Shown piece by piece: positions 24,033 through 32,668 of a DNA stretch of 64,000 nucleotides. Source of the stretch: Lederbergia galactosidilytica (GTDB lineage: Bacteria > Bacillota > Bacilli > Bacillales > Bacillaceae_C); assembly GCF_017873565.1 (NCBI RefSeq), contig NZ_JAGGKH010000012.1:105231-169230 (forward strand), given 5' to 3'. Position numbers and translations under genes: made by a program. The first letter of the stretch is position 1, and each line of letters starts with the position of its first letter. The notes under the pieces are model-generated. The model saw nothing but the letters and a program-made list of their open reading frames with translations, was not told the origin of the DNA and did not search any database.

Positions 24033-25178
24033 TTATGCTTGCTTCATATCATGATAATGGCGGATCACTTCTTGAGCCAGTTCATTTGCCTCATTAAGAC
24101 CACATACTTCTTGAAGGACACGTACTATACCTTGTTCTTCTAGCATAGTTTGTAGCTTCATAGCTTCTTCATCTTCCTGATGGTCAAAAAGCAAGGCAGC
24201 CGCAATCGCTTTTGCTAGGTTTGTATAGGATAGTCCTGCTTTTTGCGCTTGGACAGCAGGACGGATCAGCCGATCATCTGGACCAAGCTTTCTAAGCGGA
24301 GAACGTCCGACCCTTGTCACACCATCTTTTAAATGGGCATTTTCAAAACGACTGATAATTTTTTCAATGTATTGTTGATGCTCATCAGGATTCAAATTGT
24401 ATTCATGGATTAAATAAGCACCGGTCTCTTTCAATGTTGCTTTAACTTGGTTGTATATAACTTCGTCTGCCAATGTTTCGTCAATGGTTTCTTTATGAGC
24501 AAGATAACCAAAATACGCAATCACTGCATGACCTGTATTAACGGTGAACAATTTTCTTTCAATAAAGGGGGCCAAATCGGGAACAATTTTCATTCCCTCA
24601 ATAGGAGGAATTTCCTCTGTTGCCTCCACCACCCACTCATGGTAAGGCTCTACAAGCACATCCAAACTTCCTTGATTATGCTGTATCGGTACAATTCGGT
24701 CAACCGCTGAATTTAGGAAGGCAACATTCGCGAGAACCTTATTTTGATCTGTTTCGTCAAGATGTTCCATAATATACCCTTTTAATAAATCAGTCGCTGA
24801 AATTTGATTTTCACAGGCAATGACATAGAGTTTTTCTTTATCTTCATTGACTCTTGCGACTAAGCCTTTGGCAATCAGTGGAGCGATCCGGGGGAGAATA
24901 TTAGGCCCAATCGCTGTTGTTAAAAAGGCTGCTTCCTTAATTGCATCAATGACTTCCTTTTCTTGATTCATATTATTCAACCCAGATACATTCTGAATAT
25001 TCATTGTTTGTTCTTCATCGATAGCAAGCTTGACATTGTATTGTTTATCTTCATTTAGTTGATTAATGATTTGTTCAGCAATGTCAACAAACACTACATG
25101 ATAGCCTGATTGGGAAAATAATGCTCCGATAAACCCTCTACCAATATTTCCTGCTCCAAAGTGCACAACCTTTTTCAT
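24033..25178 (-). CDS. mtlD: Mannitol-1-phosphate 5-dehydrogenase
   Basis: This 381-residue NAD-dependent enzyme oxidises mannitol 1-phosphate to fructose 6-phosphate. It has the N-terminal dinucleotide-binding GAGNIGRGFIG and FVDIAEQIINQLN, and the catalytic region KLFTVNTGHAVIAYFGYLAH, whose lysine and histidine are hallmarks of the polyol long-chain dehydrogenase family. The length matches other Bacillus MtlD proteins. I place the start at the ATG at 25178, with AAGGA 8 bases upstream; a TTG one codon earlier is possible. It follows mtlR with a 15-base gap and completes the mannitol pathway. Confidence 0.95.
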   Translation of the reverse strand: MKKVVHFGAGNIGRGFIGALFSQSGYHVVFVDIAEQIINQLNEDKQYNVKLAIDEEQTMNIQNVSGLNNMNQEKEVIDAIKEAAFLTTAIGPNILPRIAPLIAKGLVARVNEDKEKLYVIACENQISATDLLKGYIMEHLDETDQNKVLANVAFLNSAVDRIVPIQHNQGSLDVLVEPYHEWVVEATEEIPPIEGMKIVPDLAPFIERKLFTVNTGHAVIAYFGYLAHKETIDETLADEVIYNQVKATLKETGAYLIHEYNLNPDEHQQYIEKIISRFENAHLKDGVTRVGRSPLRKLGPDDRLIRPAVQAQKAGLSYTNLAKAIAAALLFDHQEDEEAMKLQTMLEEQGIVRVLQEVCGLNEANELAQEVIRHYHDMKQA

Positions 25179-25193
25179 CAAATCATTCCTTTA

Positions 25194-27290
25194 TCAATTA
25201 TTTTTAAAATTGGATTGAAGATATCGAACTAAAATGGTCTCCAACCTTTTATAGATCAATTCCTCATTTGCGGAAGTAAAAACGAGGAGGGCTTCATTGG
25301 ACTCGATAATATTCGTACTGATGAGACTAATAATCTCATGCTCTCGATGATTTAATTCAAGAGGTACAAGCATAAGAAGTAAGTTTTTCATCACAACATC
25401 TTTTCCATCCATCCCTTTTACAACACAAGGATTTGGTAAATGAGCAATTTGGAAAATCAATTGCTTAACATGTTTGTCTCTTGTATGGAAAAGAGCAAGA
25501 TTGGTTTCCGGGATCCCTAGTCCGCCCTTTTTCTCCCGCTCTTTTAATGCTTGAAGAACAGCGGCTGGATCTGAAAGTAAATCTTCTGCTTCTGCTTTCA
25601 ATAGCATTTTTTCTAATACTTGCTCTTCTGTGGTTGTATGTTCCATTCGATAAAAACGAAAGTTATCGATTATTTCTTCTATACTCTTCTGAACGGCCTG
25701 CAAATCTTCTAGTAAATCAGACAACCCAACAGGCTGTTCGCCAGGAAGCAGTGAGATATCTGCTCTTGTTATCTTTTGGTAACGCCTGCCGATAGTAAGA
25801 TTCTCTAAATTTTTTTGCAGAAAAGTTTTAATCGTACTTATATTTTCCTCACTTAAAAGAGGATTTACTAGAATATATTCGACATTCATAAAAGGAAGCC
25901 TGACAGTCGAAATGATTAAATCATACGCACTTAAGTCAACCTGTGTGGTGATATCTTTGATGGATCGAATGTCAATGCTGTCAATCTCTGTTATTTCCTT
26001 TTTAACCCTACTCGCCAACATTTTCGAAGTTCCAATTCCTGTCGGACAGATCACAAGTGCTTTTATGGAAAATTTCTCCTCCTTCATTACTAAAGCTGAA
26101 CCGAAGTGAAGAACCATAAAAGCTATCTCATCATCCGGAAAGTTTTTAACCTCTTGAAATTCTTTCTCTAGACTGTTTTTAACGGCCATAAATAGAACCG
26201 GATATTTACGCATAATTTCTTCTTTTAATGGATTAAAAGCTTCCATATTTTGCTTAATCCGGAATAAGGACGGCTCCATATGGGCAATCAATCCCTGAAA
26301 CAGAGAAAAATCATTCGTCAAATCGAGATGAATTTGGTCTGAGACGGATTGAATGACATTACTAATTTTCTGTGCAAGCACGACACTATCATAGGGGACT
26401 CCTTGTACACTCAACAGTTTTGTCCCTTTAAGGACAGTGGCCAAATATTGAATATCACTCTCAGAAATGCTGATATGAAATTTTCCTTCTAGCCGCTGAC
26501 TTATTCTACGCATAACGTCTATTTCCGCAGCAACCTCGCTATTGGATGACCAAAAGTTTTTCTCAATTTTAAATTGGGACTCTGCCCGTTGCAATGTAAT
26601 AGTCGTATGTAGAACTAGCTCTAGATAGCCACGATCGGCTGGATGGAGAGATTCATTATGAATAGCTGAATTGATTAGGAAAATCACTTCTCGCAAATAA
26701 TGAGCAATAAAATAATGGAGAATTTTTTCTTCTTGCATATTTCCACTTTCTAGCAAATAGAGAAACTCAATCAGCTCTTCATTAAAGTATTGGAGGAAAA
26801 AATTGGCCAATGCACGACGTTTGTTCACTTCACTCCCAGATAATTCAACACCTATCCCTCTTTTTCGCAAAAGTCTAAGCTGAAATGGGCTAATCCATAG
26901 TGAAAGTTCATCTAGGTATGTCGTCAATGTTGTTGTACTTATCCCAATTTCATTGGCCAACACCTGCGTTTTATATACATCTTCTTCAAGTAATGCTAGT
27001 AAAAGTCGCAATACTTTTTCCTTCTGTGGCTGATCAACGGGTTCTATCGTTGTCAAAAATTGCACCAACCGAAATATTTGCTCATTTTTCCCTTCAATCG
27101 AAAGGCCTTGATGACTATCACGCGCCAGCTTCAGACCAAATTGCTCAACGATTCTTTCCACTGATTTTAAATCACGTTGAATCGTCCTTTTACTTACATT
27201 TAAGGAAGTAGCAATCGAAAAAGCAGTATGTTTTCCAGAAATTTTAATGATCTGTTCAATAATTGATTTTTCCCTCGAGGTAATATACAT
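25194..27290 (-). CDS. mtlR: Mannitol operon activator MtlR (PRD-containing)
   Basis: This 698-residue BglG/DeoR-type activator is multi-domain. An N-terminal helix-turn-helix (SIATSLNVSKRTIQRDLKSV, about 21-40) and a second winged helix (VLANEIGISTTTLTTYLDEL, about 110) are followed by two PTS regulation domains, an EIIB-like domain with its cysteine in ALVICPTGIGTSKML, and a C-terminal EIIA-like domain with the histidine in LALFHTRDKHVK. The PTS phosphorylates these domains to set activity in response to mannitol and preferred sugars. Position between mtlA and mtlD is that of a bacillar mtlARD-type locus. GAGAGG precedes the ATG. Confidence 0.93.
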   Translation of the reverse strand: MYITSREKSIIEQIIKISGKHTAFSIATSLNVSKRTIQRDLKSVERIVEQFGLKLARDSHQGLSIEGKNEQIFRLVQFLTTIEPVDQPQKEKVLRLLLALLEEDVYKTQVLANEIGISTTTLTTYLDELSLWISPFQLRLLRKRGIGVELSGSEVNKRRALANFFLQYFNEELIEFLYLLESGNMQEEKILHYFIAHYLREVIFLINSAIHNESLHPADRGYLELVLHTTITLQRAESQFKIEKNFWSSNSEVAAEIDVMRRISQRLEGKFHISISESDIQYLATVLKGTKLLSVQGVPYDSVVLAQKISNVIQSVSDQIHLDLTNDFSLFQGLIAHMEPSLFRIKQNMEAFNPLKEEIMRKYPVLFMAVKNSLEKEFQEVKNFPDDEIAFMVLHFGSALVMKEEKFSIKALVICPTGIGTSKMLASRVKKEITEIDSIDIRSIKDITTQVDLSAYDLIISTVRLPFMNVEYILVNPLLSEENISTIKTFLQKNLENLTIGRRYQKITRADISLLPGEQPVGLSDLLEDLQAVQKSIEEIIDNFRFYRMEHTTTEEQVLEKMLLKAEAEDLLSDPAAVLQALKEREKKGGLGIPETNLALFHTRDKHVKQLIFQIAHLPNPCVVKGMDGKDVVMKNLLLMLVPLELNHREHEIISLISTNIIESNEALLVFTSANEELIYKRLETILVRYLQSNFKNN

Positions 27291-27336
27291 AGCTTCCTCT
27301 CATTTCTATGTGATAGAAACATACAAGAATGAAGAA

Positions 27337-27510
27337 CAAAAGCGCAAGCGCCCGTTTAGCGACGTACAAACTTTTTAAGCTTCTGACGAGATAAAGGATA
27401 CACGGCGAAGAATGAGCCGATGTTGACTTATCGTAGGAAGAAGCTGAAAGTTTGCTAGTCGCTGGGCGCTGGAGCTAGACGACAAAACTCAAAATTATAA
27501 CTTATCCACA
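27337..27510. repeat. Long-hairpin intergenic repeat, copy 1, ending in a DnaA-box sequence
   Basis: It opens with AAGCGCAAGCGCCCGTTTAG and closes with TCGCTGGGCGCTGGAGCT; inner pairs include CAAACTTT with AAAGTTTG and ACGAGATAAAG with CTTATCGT, so it folds as one imperfect hairpin of about 140 bases. At its right edge lies TTATCCACA (27502-27510), a perfect DnaA box. A second copy starts 35 bases later. Such repeats recur in Bacillaceae intergenic regions; their function is unknown. Confidence 0.8.
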
Positions 27511-27544
27511 AGCGACAATTTTTTATAGTTTCCTTAACAAAAAC

Positions 27545-27720
27545 AAAAGCACAAGCGCCCGTTTAGCGACGTACAAACTTTTTAGGGGCCTGACGAGATA
27601 AAGGAAACACGATGAACCCGAAGGGTGAATCGATGTTGACTTATCGTAGGAAGGCACCGAAAGTTTGCTGGGCGCTGGAGCTGGACGTCAAACCTTCCTG
27701 TTAGAACTTATCCACAAGCT
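27545..27720. repeat. Long-hairpin intergenic repeat, copy 2
   Basis: This matches copy 1 over nearly its whole length, with one short insertion (GATGAACCCGAAGGGTGAATC in place of GGCGAAGAATGAGC) that keeps the internal stem. It too ends with TTATCCACA (27709-27717), 207 bases from the first and in the same orientation. Copies lie in the mtlA-mtlR gap and would be transcribed if the operon is read through. Confidence 0.8.
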
Positions 27721-27745
27721 AGGATTTTACAAATGCCTGGTGTGT

Positions 27746-27778
27746 AATAGAATAGCGCGGGCCTCGCACCATTCTATT
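27746..27778 (-). terminator. Strong stem-loop just after mtlA
   Basis: AATAGAAT and ATTCTATT frame an inner GC stem (GTGCG with CGCGC), starting about 17 bases after the mtlA stop. No T-run follows, so it may be a processing or mRNA-stabilising element that lowers mtlR relative to mtlA rather than a terminator. Confidence 0.5.
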
Positions 27779-27795
27779 CATCAAGTAACATGTTT

Positions 27796-29712
27796 TTATT
27801 TTTCCCCAATTATCGCAATAATTTCTTCAGCGCTTGTAGCATTTACCATTTTCTCTATATTTTCCATATCCGAACATGTTTGCGCAATTCCAGATAATAT
27901 TTCTAGATGGGTACCATCCTTACCGGCAATCCCAAAGATCAGACGGGCCTTTTGACCATCGAAATCTACCCCATTCGGCACTTGAAGAACAGTAAAGCCT
28001 GATGCGATGACATCTTTTTTCGCTGCTTCGGTACCATGTGGAATTGCAACATCATTCCCCATATAAGTTGAGGTCATTTCATCTCTTTCAACCATCGCAT
28101 CAATATAGCTTTCTTTTACATATCCTGCATCAAAGAGGACCTTTCCAGCAAAACGGATGGCTTCTTCCTTATTGGCAAACGCCATATTCAAGAAAATATT
28201 TTCCGAACGAAGCAAATCATCATCATCCTGAGCCGTTTCTGACTCCTCGTTCACATTTTCCTGCTCTTCTATCGCATCCATCGCTTCATTAGGCTCTGCC
28301 TTTTCAGCATCTTTTAACGTATGAATTAATTTATCATATTCTGGGCTTGATAGAAAATTATCAACAGAAATGTGATAAGCATTTGGCACTTTATTCTGCG
28401 CTCTTGAAGTTAATTCTTCTTGAGTGATGACAATTTGCGCATCAGCCGGTAAATTGCTAATCGCCGCATTACTTACAGAAATATCCAAGCCCGCTTCTTT
28501 AACTTTTTTGCGTAAAAGGGAGGCTCCCATCGCACTGGATCCCATTCCAGCATCACAAGCGAAGATAATCTTCGATACATCGTGAGGGACTGTTTCTTGC
28601 TTCGCAGTTAGAGCACTTGCCACACTGCTTTTCTTCCCTTTCATTTCTTGCATTTTTTGACTTGCCGCTTCGATATCTTCTTCTTGTTCTTTTCCAGTTT
28701 TTAGTATAAAGGCTGAAACAGCAAAAGAAACGACTGTTGCGACTAACACAGCTGCATAGTTCGCAATATAAGCACTGAAATGGTGCGGCGTGACAGCAGT
28801 GATCGCAATAATACTACCTGGTGAAGATGGAGCGAATAAACCTCCATTCAATAGAACTAAAGTAAATACACCACTCATCCCACTAAGAATAACAGCCAAG
28901 AAAAGCATCGGACGCATTAAGATATAAGGGAAATAAATTTCATGAATTCCCCCGAGGAAGTGAATGATTCCTGCTCCCGGAGCAGACTTCTTCGCCGTTC
29001 CCTTACCAAAGATCATATAGGCAATTAAGACACCAAGACCTGGCCCAGGGTTTGCTTCTAGGAGGAACAGAATTGATTTTCCAGTTTCTTTTGCTTGTTC
29101 CACTCCAATAGGTGATAAAATACCATGGTTTACAGCATTATTAAGGAACAACACTTTAGCCGGTTCAATTAGAATGCTAGTTAATGGGAGTAATCCCATT
29201 CCTACCAACCAATCAACACCTGCTACAAGCCAGCCTGTAACGACCGTAACAGCAGGACCAACACCTAAGAAAGCAAAGATCGCAATGATTCCACCGAGAA
29301 TACCCGCTGAGAAATTGTTAACGAGCATTTCAAATCCAGCACGTACTTTCCCCTCAATCAGTTGGTCAAATTTCTTAATAACCCATCCACCAAGAGGACC
29401 GATGACCATGGCACCGAGGAACATTGGTATATCTGCACCTACGATGACCCCCATCGTAGCAATCGCACCAACAACCCCTCCACGCTGATCATGAACCAAC
29501 TTACCACCTGTATATCCAATTAAGATGGGAAGTAAATACGTCACCATCGGATCAACCATTTTGGCAAGGCTTTCATTTGGCCACAAGCCATCAGGAATAA
29601 ATAAAGCCGTTATCAGACCCCAAGCAATAAATGCCGAAATATTGGGCATAACCATCGAGCTGAGGAAATTACCTAGCTTCTGAACAGCTACTTTTATATT
29701 AGATTGAGCCAT
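27796..29712 (-). CDS. mtlA: PTS mannitol-specific transporter, enzyme IICBA
   Basis: This 638-residue membrane permease and phosphotransferase imports mannitol as mannitol 1-phosphate. The IIC domain covers about residues 1-340, with MVMPNISAFIAWGLITALF near the start and the GIHEIYFPYILMRP active-site loop. The IIB domain follows with phosphocysteine in FACDAGMGSSAMGA (about 386), then an acidic linker of about 40 residues, and the IIA domain with phosphohistidine in VAIPHGTEAA (about 557). All three domains are fused, as in E. coli MtlA; in Bacillus subtilis IIA is a separate gene. GGAG lies 9 bases before the ATG. An MtlR-type operator is upstream. Confidence 0.95.
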   Translation of the reverse strand: MAQSNIKVAVQKLGNFLSSMVMPNISAFIAWGLITALFIPDGLWPNESLAKMVDPMVTYLLPILIGYTGGKLVHDQRGGVVGAIATMGVIVGADIPMFLGAMVIGPLGGWVIKKFDQLIEGKVRAGFEMLVNNFSAGILGGIIAIFAFLGVGPAVTVVTGWLVAGVDWLVGMGLLPLTSILIEPAKVLFLNNAVNHGILSPIGVEQAKETGKSILFLLEANPGPGLGVLIAYMIFGKGTAKKSAPGAGIIHFLGGIHEIYFPYILMRPMLFLAVILSGMSGVFTLVLLNGGLFAPSSPGSIIAITAVTPHHFSAYIANYAAVLVATVVSFAVSAFILKTGKEQEEDIEAASQKMQEMKGKKSSVASALTAKQETVPHDVSKIIFACDAGMGSSAMGASLLRKKVKEAGLDISVSNAAISNLPADAQIVITQEELTSRAQNKVPNAYHISVDNFLSSPEYDKLIHTLKDAEKAEPNEAMDAIEEQENVNEESETAQDDDDLLRSENIFLNMAFANKEEAIRFAGKVLFDAGYVKESYIDAMVERDEMTSTYMGNDVAIPHGTEAAKKDVIASGFTVLQVPNGVDFDGQKARLIFGIAGKDGTHLEILSGIAQTCSDMENIEKMVNATSAEEIIAIIGEK

Positions 29713-29794
29713 TTACTCTCTCTCCTTCAATATATATATTTCATTAATATCGTAGCTCACAAAGAGAAGAGGATCAATAAAGTTAAAAACTAAC

Positions 29795-29817
29795 TTTGAC
29801 GCACGCTAAGTGACAAA
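29795..29817. promoter_or_regulatory. Candidate MtlR operator upstream of mtlA
   Basis: TTTGAC (29795-29800) and TGACAAA (29811-29817) form an interrupted dyad, close to the TTG-CA...TG-CAA pattern bound by MtlR in related bacilli. It lies 83-105 bases upstream of the mtlA start, as expected for an activator site. Confidence 0.55.
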
Positions 29818-29975
29818 ATTAGTTTTACTCAAAAAATATGAACTGATTCATCATTTCCAGTCTCATTAACCATTTATTAGAAATAAACAAAAGGAATCAA
29901 AGAAAAGGGGTTACTTTCTCTTTATACCATTTAAATCACTATTTTTCTATATAAAACGGGTTGTTCACTTAGGAA

Positions 29976-30257
29976 ATGGGGAACTTCTTAACTGATATGG
30001 GGTTCTCTTCATAAGATATGGGGATTTTTATTTTTTAATGGGGTTCTTAACAAAACTATGGGCTTTTCAACAAAGTAATGGGGGACTGCTGGGAATTGGG
30101 GAACTTCTCAACTGATATGGGGTTCCCTTCATATGAAATGGGGAGGTTTCCTTTTTAATGGGGTTCTTAACAAAACTATGGGCTTTTCAACAAAGTAATG
30201 GGGGACTGCTGGGAGATGGAGAACTTTTTCTAAGGGATGGAGTTCTCTGTATGGGAA
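29976..30257. repeat. Tandem array of about fourteen 20-bp units in 120-bp higher-order copies
   Basis: ATGGGG (or a close variant) recurs every 18-21 bp, mostly 20. Units differ from their neighbours but repeat exactly six units later: GGGGAACTTCTTAACTGAT at 29978 recurs at 30098 and, more diverged, at 30218, each 120 bases apart. Two full 120-bp copies and the start of a third are present. The array fills much of the divergent region between mtlA and the dga-type operon. No open frame or known binding motif accounts for it. Confidence 0.9.
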
Positions 30258-30480
30258 CAGCACGATCCCTTTGTTTCTACAAAGTGTTCAAATAGCCACT
30301 CCAAACTATACAAACACGATTATCGAAGTTTATTTGAACTCAATTTTCTCTTTCGACTCCCAAACATTATAACGTTATGTTGACTCAACGAAAAATAAGT
30401 GGTAATCTTTGATTACGATGAGTTGGGTAAGCGTGAACAAATGCTTACTGACTAAGACTTATCAAAAGGGATGGTTTTAA

Positions 30481-31584
30481 ATGACAGCTAGATTTGTTCT
30501 ACAGAATGTAAGAATGATAGATGGCAGCTCTGTAGATATAGTTGTAGAAGATAAAAAAATTGTTGATATTGGGCCTCCGGGTACCGGTATTGGCGGAACA
30601 ATCATTGATTATAAAAATAATGCTTATGTTTCCAGTGGTTGGATTGATATGCATGTCCATGCTTTTCCAGAATTCGACCCATATGGAGACGATATTGACG
30701 AGATTGGTTATAAAACCGGGGTAACGACCATTATAGATGCTGGAAGTACAGGGGCTGATCGGATCCACGACTTAGCCCGTAATTCGAAAGAGTCGAAAAC
30801 GAATGTATTCGCCTTCCTAAATATTTCACGAATTGGGTTAAAGCGAATTGATGAATTATCGGACCTCTCCTTGCTAGATGAAAATGAATTAAAAAGAGCC
30901 GTTGAAGAAAACAAGGAATTTATTGTCGGTCTGAAGGCAAGGATCAGCAAAAGTGTAGTTGGTGGCAATGGCGTAGAACCGTTAAAAATAGCACGTGAAT
31001 TTTCCAAGGTTACAGATTTACCGCTAATGGTCCATATTGGATCAGGTCCTCCACATATAAATGATGTACTGGATTTACTAAAGAATGGCGACGTTATTAC
31101 CCATTATTTAAACGGGAAATCCAATAATTTATTTGACGAAACTGGAAAACCACTACCTAAGTTTCTTGACGCAATCAATCGTGGGGTTCATTTAGATGTA
31201 GGCCATGGGAATGCAAGCTTTTCTTTCAAGGTCGCAGAACAAGCGCAAGAATATGATATTCACTTTAATACAATTAGTACAGATATCTATCGAAAAAATC
31301 GTTTGCATGGACCTGTTTACAATATGGCAAGTATCCTAACTAAATTTTTATATTTAGGCTATTCATTAAAAGAGATTATTGAGGCAGTAACGGTTCATGC
31401 TGCAAACTGGTTAAAAAAGCCTGCTCTTGGCCGGATTTCAAAAGGAGATATCGCAAATCTGACCTTATTTTCAGTAGAGGATGAGGCGATGGATTTAATA
31501 GATTCTGAAGGAGAAAAGCGCAAGGCAGACCAAAAGATTGTCGTAAAAGGAGTGGTGATCAATGGAGAATACATTGAATGCTAA
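30481..31584 (+). CDS. Amidohydrolase/deacetylase family metallohydrolase
   Basis: This 367-residue TIM-barrel metal hydrolase has SGWIDMHVHAFPEF (the HxH metal ligands, about residue 58), a probable carbamylated lysine in IVGLKARIS (about 153), histidines in PLMVHIGSGPP and VITHYLNGK, and aspartates in HLDVGHGNASF and TISTDIYRK. This is the dihydroorotase-like branch seen next to DgaE-type genes (for example the Enterococcus faecalis EF_0837 cluster, as I recall). It likely cleaves an amide, possibly an N-acetyl group, from the sugar acid used by this operon. Its end overlaps the DgaE-type gene by 23 bases. The substrate is inferred from context. Confidence 0.85.
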   Translation: MTARFVLQNVRMIDGSSVDIVVEDKKIVDIGPPGTGIGGTIIDYKNNAYVSSGWIDMHVHAFPEFDPYGDDIDEIGYKTGVTTIIDAGSTGADRIHDLARNSKESKTNVFAFLNISRIGLKRIDELSDLSLLDENELKRAVEENKEFIVGLKARISKSVVGGNGVEPLKIAREFSKVTDLPLMVHIGSGPPHINDVLDLLKNGDVITHYLNGKSNNLFDETGKPLPKFLDAINRGVHLDVGHGNASFSFKVAEQAQEYDIHFNTISTDIYRKNRLHGPVYNMASILTKFLYLGYSLKEIIEAVTVHAANWLKKPALGRISKGDIANLTLFSVEDEAMDLIDSEGEKRKADQKIVVKGVVINGEYIEC

Positions 31585-32668
31585 ATATGGTTTAAAAAGA
31601 GTGATTAACGCAAGTGGGAGAATGAGCATTTTAGGTGTTTCTGCTCCAACAGACACTGTGATGGAAGCGATGAAAACCGGTGGACAGAATTATGTGGAAA
31701 TTGCCGATTTAGTGGATAAAGCAGGTGAACATATTGCCGGGCTCCTCCACTCTGAAGCAGCGGTCGTTGTCAACTCCGCTTCCAGTGGAATTGCTCTTTC
31801 TGTCGCAGCGATTGTAACCGAAGGAAAACGCCGAAAAAGTGAAAAACTGCACCAAGAGGCAATTCAAAAAAATGAAATCATTATGCTAAAAGGTCACAAC
31901 GTCCAATATGGTGCACCGGTAGAAACGATGGTTGCTCTTGGTGGTGGAAAGCTTGTTGAGGTTGGCTATGCCAATGAAGGGAAAGCTGAACATATCGCTG
32001 ATGCGATTGGTGAAAATACGGCTGCGATATTATTTGTTAAATCTCATCACGCAGTGCAAAAAAACATGATTTCAGTTGAAGAGGCCTGGGAAGTGGCACA
32101 AGCCAATCATGTTCCATTGATCGTTGATGCAGCAGCCGAAGAGGATTTGAAAAAATACGTCCAGATCTCTGATTTAGCCATTTATAGTGGCTCAAAAGCG
32201 ATTGAAGGCCCAACATCTGGAATTGTGGCCGGAAAGAAAGAATATGTCGAAGCGGTCAAATTACAATTACATTTTATTGGGAGAAGCATGAAGGTCGGAA
32301 AGGAAAGCACCTTTGGGTTATTACAAGCATTGGATGAGTATTTCGTCAAAAAAGATCATAGCGAAGAAGAAAAAGCAAGCCTTCAAGTGCTTAAATCGCT
32401 TGAAACAATAGACGGTGTGAACGTAACCATTGTTCAAGATGAAGCTGGACGCGCAATTTTTAGAGCGCGAATTCAGATTGATCCTTCCGTTACAGGAACA
32501 ACAGCGAAAGAGGTAAATGACAAGCTGCAAAATGGGGAGATTGCTATTTATACTCGTGATTACGGTATTCGCCAAGGCTTCTTTGATATTGACCCTCGTC
32601 CATTACAAGGGGATGACATCTATGTCATTGAAACGGAACTAAAGGCCATTTTAGGAGGAAGAAAATAA
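31562..32668 (+). CDS. DgaE-family PLP-dependent ammonia lyase (D-glucosaminate lyase type)
   Basis: This 368-residue pyridoxal phosphate enzyme has the SelA-like fold. The opening YGLKRVINASGRMSILGVS is characteristic, as is the central HNVQYGAPVETMVALGGGKLVEVG. The aspartate that binds the pyridine nitrogen lies in VPLIVDAAAEED and the Schiff-base lysine in IYSGSKAIEGPTSG (about residue 214). In Salmonella, DgaE removes ammonia from D-glucosaminate 6-phosphate to give KDGP. Here no PTS brings in a phosphorylated substrate and a sugar kinase gene lies downstream, so it may act on the free acid. Start and stop overlap the neighbours, showing tight coupling. Confidence 0.87.
   Translation: MENTLNAKYGLKRVINASGRMSILGVSAPTDTVMEAMKTGGQNYVEIADLVDKAGEHIAGLLHSEAAVVVNSASSGIALSVAAIVTEGKRRKSEKLHQEAIQKNEIIMLKGHNVQYGAPVETMVALGGGKLVEVGYANEGKAEHIADAIGENTAAILFVKSHHAVQKNMISVEEAWEVAQANHVPLIVDAAAEEDLKKYVQISDLAIYSGSKAIEGPTSGIVAGKKEYVEAVKLQLHFIGRSMKVGKESTFGLLQALDEYFVKKDHSEEEKASLQVLKSLETIDGVNVTIVQDEAGRAIFRARIQIDPSVTGTTAKEVNDKLQNGEIAIYTRDYGIRQGFFDIDPRPLQGDDIYVIETELKAILGGRK

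Noticed and set aside
27502..27717. Replication origin
   Set aside because: Only two DnaA boxes, each part of a dispersed repeat, and no dnaA, dnaN or AT-rich unwinding region.
29976..30257. CRISPR array
   Set aside because: Period is only 20 bp, the conserved part is about six bases, the between-parts recur in blocks of six units, and no cas gene is near.
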